The notes beneath the pieces are model-generated. The model saw nothing but the letters and a program-made list of their open reading frames with translations. It did no database searches and was not told the DNA's origin. DNA of 64,000 nucleotides from DATJFQ01 sp035492775 (lineage in GTDB: Bacteria > Acidobacteriota > Vicinamibacteria > Vicinamibacterales > 2-12-FULL-66-21): contig DATJIW010000063.1 of NCBI GenBank assembly GCA_035492775.1, positions 1 through 64,000 of the forward strand, given 5' to 3'. Both the position numbers and the translations under genes were made by a program. Below, piece by piece: positions 24,586-33,334 of this stretch (position 1 is the stretch's first letter; every line of letters starts with the position of its first letter).

Positions 24586-25392
24586 CTACGAAACCGCCGC
24601 GCGCTTCGCGTCTCGTCCGCGGCGCATGGTGAGCCAGATCAGCAGCGCGAGGACCGCGACGGCTGCGAGAAACGCGAGACCGAACAGCCAGAGCGTTCGA
24701 TAGAGGATCGACTGGCTGTCCATGCGAACCGCCATCACACCCGGCACGCCGTTCTCCCAGGCGATTGGCTTGTTATCGAGGCGGTCCGCGAGATGCTGTT
24801 CCCACGTCAGGATGTTGCCGCGCGACGCGCCTCGCGGACGGTCGGTGTCGAGCGTGCGGGAGTTCTGATATTCGATCCGGCTCGGCAGGTGCAGCCGGAA
24901 GGCAACGAGCTCGCTGCCCGTCCATCCGACATTCGGCATCGTTCCGGGCTTGAACGCCGACGCACCCAGCGTCTGCTTGAAGAGCGTCATCCCGTCTTCC
25001 TGATGCAGATCGTACGTGGACCAGGAGAACGGCGCGGCCTTCGACAACGCCCGGATGTCCGGCACGCGCAGCGTGATGCCGACGAAGCGCCGTTTGGCGC
25101 GCGTCCACGTGCTGATGCGGGCGACCTGCGCGTACGAAGAGGTATAGAGCTGGCGTATGCGATCCTGGTCGACACGTTCCGCAGGATCGATCGGGAGCGG
25201 AAGCCCGTGCAGCACGACGAGCGCCGGAAGCGACGCATTGACGACCAGCGTCGCGGAGCCGTCGAGACCGAGCGTCAGATCTTCTTCGTACTCGTACTGC
25301 GGACCGAAGATGGCGGGGGCGCGGCCGCCGCAGCCCGCGACTGCAGCCGTCATGACGAGGGCCAGCAGGGCCGCACGCGTCCGGGAACTCAT
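24586..25392 (-). CDS. Conserved lipoprotein with a C-terminal membrane anchor
   Basis: A 268-residue protein with a lipoprotein signal (lipobox AVAGC, Cys21), an extracytoplasmic domain of about 210 residues and a C-terminal membrane helix (about 236-257) ending in basic residues. The domain starts with EYEYEEDLTLGLDGSATLVVNAS, a strand-rich pattern seen in unannotated acidobacterial lipoproteins. There are no catalytic motifs. Having both a lipid anchor and a C-terminal helix, it is probably held at the inner membrane. It is divergent from polA, 35 bases apart. Function unknown. Confidence 0.7.
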   Translation of the reverse strand: MSSRTRAALLALVMTAAVAGCGGRAPAIFGPQYEYEEDLTLGLDGSATLVVNASLPALVVLHGLPLPIDPAERVDQDRIRQLYTSSYAQVARISTWTRAKRRFVGITLRVPDIRALSKAAPFSWSTYDLHQEDGMTLFKQTLGASAFKPGTMPNVGWTGSELVAFRLHLPSRIEYQNSRTLDTDRPRGASRGNILTWEQHLADRLDNKPIAWENGVPGVMAVRMDSQSILYRTLWLFGLAFLAAVAVLALLIWLTMRRGRDAKRAAVS

Positions 25393-25406
25393 TGTAGAGC
25401 GAATGA

Positions 25407-25412
25407 TATACT
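25407..25412 (+). promoter_or_regulatory. Possible -10 box for polA
   Basis: TATACT ends 15 bases before the polA ATG, giving a very short leader. No convincing -35 box is seen at the proper spacing, and no ribosome-binding site precedes the ATG. Confidence 0.3.
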
Positions 25413-25427
25413 GAACTTTCCCTCCGA

Positions 25428-28115
25428 ATGCCCACGGCGCCGCGTCTGTACCTGATCGACGGCAGCTCGCAGATGTATCGCGCGTATCACGCGATCCGCG
25501 GGTTGACCGGTCCCGATGGCAAGTCCACCAACGCCGTGTACGGCTTCGTCACGATGCTGCGAAAACTGGTGAACGATCATCAGCCGCAGTACATCGCCGC
25601 ATCCTTCGACCTCGCCGGCCCGACGTTCCGCGACGAGATCGTTGCGGACTACAAGGCCAATCGTGCGCCGATGCCGGGCGACCTCGCGGAACAGATTCCG
25701 TTCGTGCACGAGGCGTGCGAGGCGATGGGCGTGCCGATCCTCACGTCGAAGCGCTTCGAAGCCGATGACGTGATCGGGACGCTCGCCACCAAAGCAGCCG
25801 CACAGGGATTCGACGTCGCCATCGTCACCGGCGACAAGGACTTCTACCAGCTCGTCCACGACGGGATCAAGGTGTACAACCCGAAGGACGAAGGCACGTG
25901 GTACGACGCCGCTGGTGTGAAGGACAAGTTCGGCGTCACGCCCGATCAGGTCGTCGACGTCCTTGCACTGATGGGCGATTCGATCGACAACATCAAGGGC
26001 GTCCCCGGCATCGGCGAGAAGGGCGCGCGCGACCTGATTGCCTCATATGGCACGCTCGAAGCACTCCTCGAGCACGCCTCAGAGGTCTCCAACAAGCGCT
26101 ACCGCGAAGGCCTTCTCAATCACGCGGAAGACGCCCGGCAGAGCCGCACGCTCGCGCGGATCCACACCGATTGTCCGGTCGACTTCGACGCGAACGCGCT
26201 GACATACCGAGGGGTCGACCGGCAGCGCTGCTTTGAGCTGTTCTCGAAACTCGGTTTCCGTTCCCTCGTGATGGAGTTCGCGCCGACGGCGCAAACCGTC
26301 GATCGCGACTACGCGCTCGTGCAGTCGGCTGAAGACGTGGCGGCGCTCGCGGCGGATCTGCGCGCGGCCGGCCGCTTTGCGGTCCGTGTCCTGCCGAGCG
26401 CACCGTCGGCGATGCGGGCTGGAATCGTCGGGCTCGCATTCTCGACCCGCGCCAGACAGGCACGGTACGTGCCGTTGAGCGGAGGCGGACTGGGATTCGA
26501 TGGTGGTCTCGATGCGTCCACGACGCTCGCCGCGCTGAAAGACGTCCTCGAGGACGTCGCCATCGCCAAAGTCGCGCACGATGCGAAATTCGACACGATC
26601 GTCCTCGCAAGGCACGGCATCGCACTCGCGGGCGTCACGTTCGACACGATGATCGCGAGCTACCTGATCGACGCGACGCGTTCCTCGCATACGATCGAAG
26701 ACCTCGCGCTCGAGCACGCGGGCTACAAAGCGCTCGCGGAGGAGGACGTGTGCGGGCGCGGCGTCAAGGCGGTTGCGTTCGATCGGATCCCCGTCGAGGC
26801 GGCGCTGGACTACGCCGGCGAGCGCGCCGATCTCGCGCTGCAGCTCGCCGACCCTTTGAGCGCGATTCTCGAACGCGAGTCGCTGCGCAGCGTGTACGAC
26901 ACGCTCGAGCATCCCCTCATCCCCGTTCTTGTCGCGATCGAACAGGCCGGCATCCGCATCGACGGCCCGGCGCTCGCCACGCAGTCCCAGCACATCGACA
27001 TGGAGCTGCACGCGCTGAGCCGCCGCATTTTCGAGCTCTGCGGCGAGGAGTTCAACATCAACTCGCCGAAGCAGCTCGGCGAGGTGCTGTTCGAGCGCAT
27101 GAAGCTGCCGGCCCTGAAGCGGACCGGAAAGAACAAGACGCCTTCGACTGCGTACGAAGTGCTCGAGGAACTCGCGGAAGTGCACGACGCGCCGCGTCTG
27201 ATCCTCGAGTGGCGCGCCTTGTCGAAACTCAAGGGTACCTACATCGATGCGCTGCCGCAGATCGTCGATCCGCAGACCGGCCGCGTGCACACGTGCTTCA
27301 ACCAGGCAGTCGCCGCCACCGGCCGGTTGAGCAGCTCCGACCCGAACCTGCAGAACATCCCGATCCGGACGGAACTCGGCCGCGAGATCCGGCGCGCGTT
27401 CATCGCCGATCCAGGCAACGTCCTGATCTCTGCGGACTACTCGCAGATTGAGCTGCGTGTGCTCGCGCACCTGTCTGGCGACGAAGCGCTGGTCGACGCG
27501 TTCCGCAGGGACATCGACATCCACGACCGAACAGCCGAGCGGGTCTTCGGCGCCAATTCCGGACTGAGTCGGCACGAGCTGCGGAGCCGCGCCAAGATGA
27601 TCAATTACGCGCTGCTCTATGGAAAGGTGGCCGCGACGCTCGCCAAGGACATCGGCGTGTCGCGTCAGGAAGCGCAGGCGGTCATCGACGCCTACTTCGC
27701 AGGCTTTCCGTCGGTCAAGGCGTTCATGGACGGCATCATCGAAACGGCCCGCGCAACCGGCGTGGTCAAGACGATGTTCGGACGGCGGCGGCTGATCCCG
27801 AACATCAACAACAAGAACTTCCAGGTGCGCGCAACCGCCGAGCGCGAGGCGCTGAACATGCCCATCCAGGGCACTGCCGCCGATATCCTGAAGAAGGCGA
27901 TGATTGACGTTCACGCCGCCCTGCCGTCCATCGCCGGTGGCCGCGCGCGCATGATCCTCACGGTCCACGACGAGCTGCTGTTCGAGGCGCCGGGGGAATC
28001 CGCCGACGACACCGCCGCCGCCGTCCGACGGTTGATGGAATCTGCCGTCGCGCTCAAGGTACCGCTGACGGTGGACGTAGGGATTGGAGAGAATTGGAAG
28101 GTTGCCAAGGACTAG
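25428..28115 (+). CDS. polA: DNA polymerase I
   Basis: An 895-residue, three-domain repair and replication polymerase. The 5' nuclease domain (1 to about 290) has YLIDGSSQMYRA, FDLAGPTFRDE and TGDKDFYQL intact. The polymerase domain has motif A with Asp670 (ADYSQIEL), motif B residues around RAKMINYALLYG, and motif C Asp848-Glu849 in VHDELLFE. The 3'-5' exonuclease domain is degenerate: the Exo I Asp/Glu pair is Ala318/Arg320 (FAVRV), and the Exo III Asp is Arg466 (YAGER), while Exo II Asp389 remains. Proofreading is therefore probably lost, as in Taq polymerase. The gene is monocistronic. Confidence 0.97.
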   Translation: MPTAPRLYLIDGSSQMYRAYHAIRGLTGPDGKSTNAVYGFVTMLRKLVNDHQPQYIAASFDLAGPTFRDEIVADYKANRAPMPGDLAEQIPFVHEACEAMGVPILTSKRFEADDVIGTLATKAAAQGFDVAIVTGDKDFYQLVHDGIKVYNPKDEGTWYDAAGVKDKFGVTPDQVVDVLALMGDSIDNIKGVPGIGEKGARDLIASYGTLEALLEHASEVSNKRYREGLLNHAEDARQSRTLARIHTDCPVDFDANALTYRGVDRQRCFELFSKLGFRSLVMEFAPTAQTVDRDYALVQSAEDVAALAADLRAAGRFAVRVLPSAPSAMRAGIVGLAFSTRARQARYVPLSGGGLGFDGGLDASTTLAALKDVLEDVAIAKVAHDAKFDTIVLARHGIALAGVTFDTMIASYLIDATRSSHTIEDLALEHAGYKALAEEDVCGRGVKAVAFDRIPVEAALDYAGERADLALQLADPLSAILERESLRSVYDTLEHPLIPVLVAIEQAGIRIDGPALATQSQHIDMELHALSRRIFELCGEEFNINSPKQLGEVLFERMKLPALKRTGKNKTPSTAYEVLEELAEVHDAPRLILEWRALSKLKGTYIDALPQIVDPQTGRVHTCFNQAVAATGRLSSSDPNLQNIPIRTELGREIRRAFIADPGNVLISADYSQIELRVLAHLSGDEALVDAFRRDIDIHDRTAERVFGANSGLSRHELRSRAKMINYALLYGKVAATLAKDIGVSRQEAQAVIDAYFAGFPSVKAFMDGIIETARATGVVKTMFGRRRLIPNINNKNFQVRATAEREALNMPIQGTAADILKKAMIDVHAALPSIAGGRARMILTVHDELLFEAPGESADDTAAAVRRLMESAVALKVPLTVDVGIGENWKVAKD

Positions 28116-28151
28116 TCGTGAACGCCACAGCTACGCCACGAGGCAAACCGA

Positions 28152-28200
28152 CAAGAACATGATCCCGTTCTTGTAATTGACGTGGCAGTTGAAATTCAAC
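28152..28200. terminator. Hairpin and palindrome between polA and the convergent TPR gene
   Basis: CAAGAAC (28152-28158) pairs with GTTCTTG (28167-28173), followed by an A/T-rich stretch and a second palindrome GTTGAAATTCAAC (28188-28200). They occupy the only gap between two convergent genes and may end both transcripts. The stems are weak. Confidence 0.3.
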
Positions 28201-28209
28201 CGCGCGCTT

Positions 28210-29007
28210 TTATTTGTTCCAGGCGGTCTTGAAGGAGTCCCACTCGGCCGTCATGTCGGCGATAGCCTGGCGCTTGTCGCGCGTCGTCGCATGCGCGGCG
28301 CGCTCCGGGATGATCGCCTGAGTCACGAGACGGTCGAGGTCGGCGCGCAGCCCCGCGCCGCGATCGTGCGTCAACGAAGCGCGCACCCACGCGGCCGACG
28401 CGGCGGCCATCGCCCGATCGAGGTCGCCGGCGCCGCGCGCAGCCGCCGCCATCCAGTAGTTCGGAACGGGTGAGGCCGGATCGAGGCGCAACTCGTCGGT
28501 CATCAGGTCGGTAATCCGGCGATACATCGGGATGCGGTCGGCGGGCGTGACCATCTGAGCCTGACGGTCGAGCGCCGTCGCCCACCAGTCCAGCGCGCGC
28601 GCGTGCGCGTCGGGCCCGAGCGCGCTCGTGCCGCCAAGGATGGGCTCGAGCATTTCCGCAGCCGCACCGAACCGATTGTCGAGGTAGAGAATCTCGGCGA
28701 GGCCGACCTGCAGCTCGGTGCGCTCGCGCGGGTCGAGCGCCGCGGGGTCCACGCTGCGGAGCGCCGTCCGCGCGTCGGACAGATCCGATCCGTCGGCCGT
28801 GCGGCGGTAGCGCTCCAGTCGGATGCGGCCGATCACCAGCCGCGCAGACGACACGCTCGCGGGATCCGATTCCGCTTCGTGCGCGGCCACGAGCGCCTGA
28901 TCGTACTCTCCCTGGTTGTACAGCCGCCGGGCGTTGGCGAGCTGATCGGACGGGCGCGCCGCGACGGCGGTGATTGCCAGCAGCAGGGCCACCGTTCGCG
29001 CGCGCAT
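28210..29007 (-). CDS. Exported TPR-type helical repeat protein
   Basis: A 265-residue protein with a short signal peptide (MRARTVALLLAITAVAA) followed by helical repeats of TPR style (LANARRLYNQGEYDQALVAA; ALVAAHEAES; later AEILYLDNRFGAAAEML). These are protein-interaction scaffolds in the periplasm. ATG 29007 gives the best signal sequence; an in-frame ATG at 29061 would bury it. No enzymatic motif or named family. It is divergent from pcnB, with the pcnB -10 box in the gap. Confidence 0.65.
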   Translation of the reverse strand: MRARTVALLLAITAVAARPSDQLANARRLYNQGEYDQALVAAHEAESDPASVSSARLVIGRIRLERYRRTADGSDLSDARTALRSVDPAALDPRERTELQVGLAEILYLDNRFGAAAEMLEPILGGTSALGPDAHARALDWWATALDRQAQMVTPADRIPMYRRITDLMTDELRLDPASPVPNYWMAAAARGAGDLDRAMAAASAAWVRASLTHDRGAGLRADLDRLVTQAIIPERAAHATTRDKRQAIADMTAEWDSFKTAWNK

Positions 29008-29089
29008 CCCGCGATAGTAGCACAGCCGATAGTCAGCCCTAACCTGCTGCATCAATGGCACTTACATCGTGGCCGCGAGCAGCCGGTGC

Positions 29090-29095
29090 TATAAT
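29090..29095 (+). promoter_or_regulatory. Consensus -10 box immediately before pcnB
   Basis: A perfect TATAAT ends seven bases before ATG 29103, so transcription would begin at or next to the start codon and the message would be leaderless. The -35 region is poor. Confidence 0.45.
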
Positions 29096-29102
29096 GGCCG
29101 CG

Positions 29103-30434
29103 ATGGTGGACCCGATCGTCGTGCCCCGAGCCGAGCACGCGGTTTCCCGGCGCGACATTGATCCCGACGCGCTCAAGGTTCTTTATCGACTCCACGAACA
29201 CAACTTCACCGCCTATCTGGTCGGCGGCAGCGTCCGGGATCTGCTGCTCGGGCGCCATCCGAAGGACTTCGATATCGGCACCTCGGCGCACCCGCATCAA
29301 GTCAAGAAACTGTTCCGGAACTGCTGGATCATCGGACGCCGGTTTCGCCTGGCCCACGTCAAATTCGGCCCGAAGACGATCGAAGTCGCAACGTTCCGCC
29401 GTCAGGTCGACGCGACGGAACTCCCGCCGGACGTCGACGAAGTCATCGACCAGACGCCGGAGCCCGCCCCCGGCCACACGTTCGAGGAGGTTACCGAGGC
29501 GCAGGGCACGCATTTCGCCAAGGTGCGCGCCCACGACCGCCTGATCCATCGTGACAACACGTTCGGCACGCCGGAGGAGGACGCCTTCCGGCGCGATTTC
29601 ACCATCAACGCGCTGTTCTACGACATCTCGACGTTTTCGATCATCGACTACGTGGGGGGGCTGCAGGATCTCGAGGCGCGGCTGATTCGCTCGATTGGCG
29701 ATCCGGACGTCCGGTTTCTCGAAGATCCGGTCCGCATGCTGCGCGCCATCGTGCTCGCGGCGCGCCTCGATTTCGGGGTCGACGAACCCATTCTCGAGGC
29801 CATCAATACCCATCGGCACGAAATCAGCCGCAGCGCGCCGGCGCGGCTGCTGGAGGAGTACTACAAGATCCTGCGCTCGGGCTCCGCGGAGGCGAGTCTC
29901 GAGCTGTTGAAGGAGACGCGTCTCCTGCGCGCGATTACTCCGGAACTGGACGAGGCGCCCGAGCCGCTGTGGGAATCCGTCTCGCGACTCGATCAATTCC
30001 GCCGGCAATTCGCGGCCGCGCCCGACTCGCTGACCAATTCCATTCTCGCGGGTACGATCCTCGTCCCGCTTGGTCTGGCCGGTCGCCGGCAGCGTTTCAC
30101 GGCCGACGCGTCGGAACGGCGCATCGAGCTCGGGATGCTGCCGATTCCGCGGCGCGACGTGGAGCGCCTTCACCAGATCCTGGCCATCCAGCCGCGGCTT
30201 CTCGATGTGGATGCGGCGCCGCGCGCGCAGCGCGCGCTGGTCCACCGGCATTCGTTCCAGGAGGCGCTCACCTGGCTCGAGATTCACGGGAACAGGCCCG
30301 ACGCCGTCGCCCACTGGCGTGAACTGCAGGCGGCGCCTGATGCGGCGCCGGAGATCGGAACCGAACCCTTCCCACTGCCCCGCCGGCGTCGTCGTCGACG
30401 GCGTCGTCGCGGCCCGTCAGCTGTGGGCCGGTAA
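29103..30434 (+). CDS. pcnB: Poly(A) polymerase I / tRNA nucleotidyltransferase-family protein (PcnB-like)
   Basis: A class II nucleotidyltransferase of 443 residues that adds 3' A-tails to RNA or repairs tRNA CCA ends. The N-terminus (IVVPRAEHAVSRRDI) and the catalytic LVGGSVRDLLLG with PKDFDIGTSA match PcnB closely; FRRDFTINALFYD and DPVRMLRAIVLAARLDF form the RNA-binding neck. PcnB-type enzymes carry a basic tail, and here it is a run of ten arginines near the C-terminus. The start is placed at ATG 29103 because a TATAAT box overlaps the ATG at 29094. A CCA-adding role cannot be excluded. Confidence 0.88.
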   Translation: MVDPIVVPRAEHAVSRRDIDPDALKVLYRLHEHNFTAYLVGGSVRDLLLGRHPKDFDIGTSAHPHQVKKLFRNCWIIGRRFRLAHVKFGPKTIEVATFRRQVDATELPPDVDEVIDQTPEPAPGHTFEEVTEAQGTHFAKVRAHDRLIHRDNTFGTPEEDAFRRDFTINALFYDISTFSIIDYVGGLQDLEARLIRSIGDPDVRFLEDPVRMLRAIVLAARLDFGVDEPILEAINTHRHEISRSAPARLLEEYYKILRSGSAEASLELLKETRLLRAITPELDEAPEPLWESVSRLDQFRRQFAAAPDSLTNSILAGTILVPLGLAGRRQRFTADASERRIELGMLPIPRRDVERLHQILAIQPRLLDVDAAPRAQRALVHRHSFQEALTWLEIHGNRPDAVAHWRELQAAPDAAPEIGTEPFPLPRRRRRRRRRRGPSAVGR

Positions 30435-30476
30435 GTCCGTCCATCGAGAGGCCTGCCCGCAGTCGGCCGACGGAGG

Positions 30477-32624
30477 CTAAAACGTCATGCGCGCACCGAC
30501 GCGGGCAAGGCGCGGCGCGCCGACCGTCCTGATCGGCGTGCGTCCGGTATCGATCTCCGCGTCGAACACATTTTCGATGGTGCCGAAGACTTCGAGGTGC
30601 GGCGTGACGTCGAAGCCTGCGCGCGCGGCGGTGACCGAGTCCGCCCGGAGTTCGAACGCATTCACGTCGTCGTCGAACTGCGAGCTGAACACGCGAACGT
30701 CGACGGCGGCGTTCGCGCGCGAGTGCGTGAGGCGGATGCCGACGGACCCCTGCGCGGAGGGGACCTGCGGAATGCGTTTGCCGTCGAGATCGCCGGACAC
30801 GAATCGCGAGTCGTCGAAGGCCCACGACGAGCTGAGCGCGACGGCGCGAGTGGCTCGCCACTCCACTTCCAGCTCCGATCCCACAGCGCGAGCGTCGGCG
30901 TTGCTTCGCTGGCGCGTGATCGTCGCGCCCGAGGAGAGCGTGCGGCTGTAGATGGCGTCGGTCAGGCGCGTCGCATAGAAAATCGCACGCGAGGTCCAGC
31001 GGCCTCGCTCCGACGTGAACGCCACCTCCGGTCCCCAGGCGCGCTCCGGCGCAAGGTTCGCGTTGGCGAGCGTGATCGCGTTTCCAACGCGAAACGAGCG
31101 GAAGAGTTCGTTCATCGTCGGGCCGCGAAACCCGCTGAGCCAGGCCACGCGCAGGGTGTCCGACCCGTCAACTTTCCACGACAGCGCCACGCGGGGATCG
31201 AGTGCGTACGCGGTCGTCGTCGAGGCCGACGGTTCGCGCAATCGGGATTGAAAGATCTGCACCCGACCGCCGATTTCAATCGTCGCGCGACGTGAGAGAT
31301 CCACGCGTGCCTGAGCCGCGATTCCGTCGGATCGTTGCCATGCCGGCGTGAGAGCGGTGGGCCCCTGCGCACTGCTCGCCGCGACTGCCGCCTCCTCGAG
31401 ATCCGCATCCGAGTACCGGCTGGACGCCGAGACGAGTTCAGTCGTACGGCCTCCGGTGCGGAGATACGTGACGGCGCCGCCGGTGCTCATGGCGGCGACC
31501 CATTGCAGGCTGGTCAGCCGCTCGGAATCACGCGCGGCAGATACGGCGGAAAAGGTCTGACGGTAGCTCGTCGACGTCGTGTCGATGCGCGCCTCCCACA
31601 GCCCGCCGCCGGCAGCCCCGCGCAGGTTTGCCGCTCCCCACCGCGAAATCGTCGCGTTCACCTGGGCTGGCGTTCCGTTGTTGCGATCTTCGCTGAAGTA
31701 TCCGCCGCGGGCCTCGATTTCGACGGCACCCGGGCGAGCGCTCATCCACCCGACCGAACTGGCCGCTTTCACGCGCGCTGGAATGTCGATCGACCCTCTG
31801 GATTCCGGTGCGGTCACGACATAGCCGTCCGTGCGAAGCGATTCTGCCGCAGCGCCGGCAAACAGCCGATCCATCGTGGCGCCGCCGAATCCGGACGCCC
31901 GCGCGGTGCCTTCGCTTCCGCCCTCCATTCTGATGTCAGCACCGGGCGCGGTCCGGAGGTTCATGTTGATGACCCCGCCGAGCGCGTCGTTGCCGTGGAC
32001 GTCGCTCGACGCGCCTCGACTGACGACAACGGAATCGAGAGCCGCCGCCGGAACACGATCCCAGTACACCCAGGCGCCGAAGGGATCGTTGAGCGGCACA
32101 CCGTCTGCTGCCACGAGTGTGCGACTCGCACCGGATGCGGACATGCCCCGCAGCGTCACACCCTGCGTGGTCGGATTTGCGACGAGCGAAGAAGTGCGCC
32201 GGAACAGACTGAAGCCGGGAACCATTCGCAGCTGTTCATCCAGCACGAGGGCTGGTGCTTTCGCGAGCGCCGTGCGATCGAGCACCGTCGCGCTGGACGC
32301 AACCGACAACCGGTGCTGCGCCTCGCCGCTCACCGTGATCCGTTCGGCTATCCCCTGCGGTACGAGTTCGATCCGGAGCGTCTGATCGGGCGCCGCAACG
32401 GTGCGGGTCACGTCGCGGAATCCCGGAAACGACGCGGTGACCTCGACGGGCGGCGCTGCGTCGATCGTGACCGTCCAGGAGCCATCCGCGGCGCTCGCGG
32501 TTCTCACGACTGCACGCGCGGCCGTCACGACAATCTGAGCGCCGGCCACGGCGGCGCCGCTCGCATCGACGATCGTGCCGTGCACCGTCAGCTGTGCACT
32601 CCAAAGCAGGATCGCCATCGCCAT
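30477..32624 (-). CDS. TonB-dependent outer-membrane receptor controlled by an upstream two-component system
   Basis: A 715-residue outer-membrane receptor. A short signal sequence (AMAILLWSAQ) precedes a carboxypeptidase-regulatory-like beta sandwich (VHGTIVDASGAAVAGAQIVV). The plug domain (about 110-215) contains VPGFSLFRRTSS and LNDPFGAWVYWDRV, and a 22-strand type barrel ends in the aromatic C-terminus VGARMTF. It belongs to the cobalamin/siderophore-type receptor group. The true start is ATG 32624, overlapping the response-regulator stop by one base; the longer upstream frame is antisense-like and not coding. The operon order kinase-regulator-receptor suggests the receptor is controlled by, or supplies a signal for, that system. 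Confidence 0.88.
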   Translation of the reverse strand: MAMAILLWSAQLTVHGTIVDASGAAVAGAQIVVTAARAVVRTASAADGSWTVTIDAAPPVEVTASFPGFRDVTRTVAAPDQTLRIELVPQGIAERITVSGEAQHRLSVASSATVLDRTALAKAPALVLDEQLRMVPGFSLFRRTSSLVANPTTQGVTLRGMSASGASRTLVAADGVPLNDPFGAWVYWDRVPAAALDSVVVSRGASSDVHGNDALGGVINMNLRTAPGADIRMEGGSEGTARASGFGGATMDRLFAGAAAESLRTDGYVVTAPESRGSIDIPARVKAASSVGWMSARPGAVEIEARGGYFSEDRNNGTPAQVNATISRWGAANLRGAAGGGLWEARIDTTSTSYRQTFSAVSAARDSERLTSLQWVAAMSTGGAVTYLRTGGRTTELVSASSRYSDADLEEAAVAASSAQGPTALTPAWQRSDGIAAQARVDLSRRATIEIGGRVQIFQSRLREPSASTTTAYALDPRVALSWKVDGSDTLRVAWLSGFRGPTMNELFRSFRVGNAITLANANLAPERAWGPEVAFTSERGRWTSRAIFYATRLTDAIYSRTLSSGATITRQRSNADARAVGSELEVEWRATRAVALSSSWAFDDSRFVSGDLDGKRIPQVPSAQGSVGIRLTHSRANAAVDVRVFSSQFDDDVNAFELRADSVTAARAGFDVTPHLEVFGTIENVFDAEIDTGRTPIRTVGAPRLARVGARMTF

Positions 32625-33334
32625 CACGAAGACGCTCCCGGCTCGCGGACGAACCGATAGCCCACCCCGCGCACGGTCAGAAGGTGACGCGGACGCGACG
32701 GCTCCTCTTCGATGTAGCGGCGCAGCCGAACGAGAAAGTTGTCGATCGCGCGCGTATCGGTGTCTTCGCGCAGACCCCAGACGTTCTCGAGCATCTCGCG
32801 GCGGGAGACGGCCTGCCCTTCGTGATCGACGAGATACCGCAGGAGGTTCGCTTCCATGAGCGTCAGCGGAAAGATGCGCGACGCAACAGTCAATTGGAGG
32901 TTCGCGAAGTCGATGCTCTTGTCGGCAAACTGGTAGCGGTCCGGCTTCGGCTGTCGCGTCCATTCGCTCCGGCGCAGGAGACTGCCGATCCGAGCCAGCA
33001 GGATCGGCAGTTCCGCCGGTTTCGCGAGATAGTCGTCTGCACCTGCGTCGAATCCTTTGAGGACGTCCTCGGGACGCCCGCGCGCCGTCAGCATGAGCAC
33101 CGGCACGAACTGACGCCGGCCGCGCAGTTCCGCGGCCACTTGAAAGCCGTCGATCCCCGGGAGCATCACGTCGAGCACGACGAGGTCGTAGCGCTGTCGC
33201 TCGTCCGCCAGCCGCGCGAGTGCGGACTCTCCGGTTTCGACGACGTCGGCCTGGTACCCTTCCGCTTCGAGATTGAAACGCAGCCCTTCGGCGAGGTGCT
33301 GTTCGTCTTCGACGATGAGCACACGCTGCGGCAT
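32624..33334 (-). CDS. OmpR/PhoB-family response regulator
   Basis: A 236-residue DNA-binding response regulator. The receiver has acidic pocket Glu9-Asp10-Glu11, phosphoacceptor Asp55 (VLDVMLPG), a Thr in LTARG and a Lys in DDYLAKP. The C-terminal winged helix shows LTLMEANLLRYLVDHEG, DNFLVRLRRYIEE and VRGVGYRFV. It is translationally coupled to the kinase before it and the TonB receptor after it (one-base overlaps at both ends), so the three are co-produced. Its targets probably include its own operon. Confidence 0.94.
   Translation of the reverse strand: MPQRVLIVEDEQHLAEGLRFNLEAEGYQADVVETGESALARLADERQRYDLVVLDVMLPGIDGFQVAAELRGRRQFVPVLMLTARGRPEDVLKGFDAGADDYLAKPAELPILLARIGSLLRRSEWTRQPKPDRYQFADKSIDFANLQLTVASRIFPLTLMEANLLRYLVDHEGQAVSRREMLENVWGLREDTDTRAIDNFLVRLRRYIEEEPSRPRHLLTVRGVGYRFVREPGASS

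Noticed and set aside
26079..27968. 629-codon open frame antisense to polA
   Set aside because: Arg/Asp-rich composition without domains; polA on the plus strand has full motifs.
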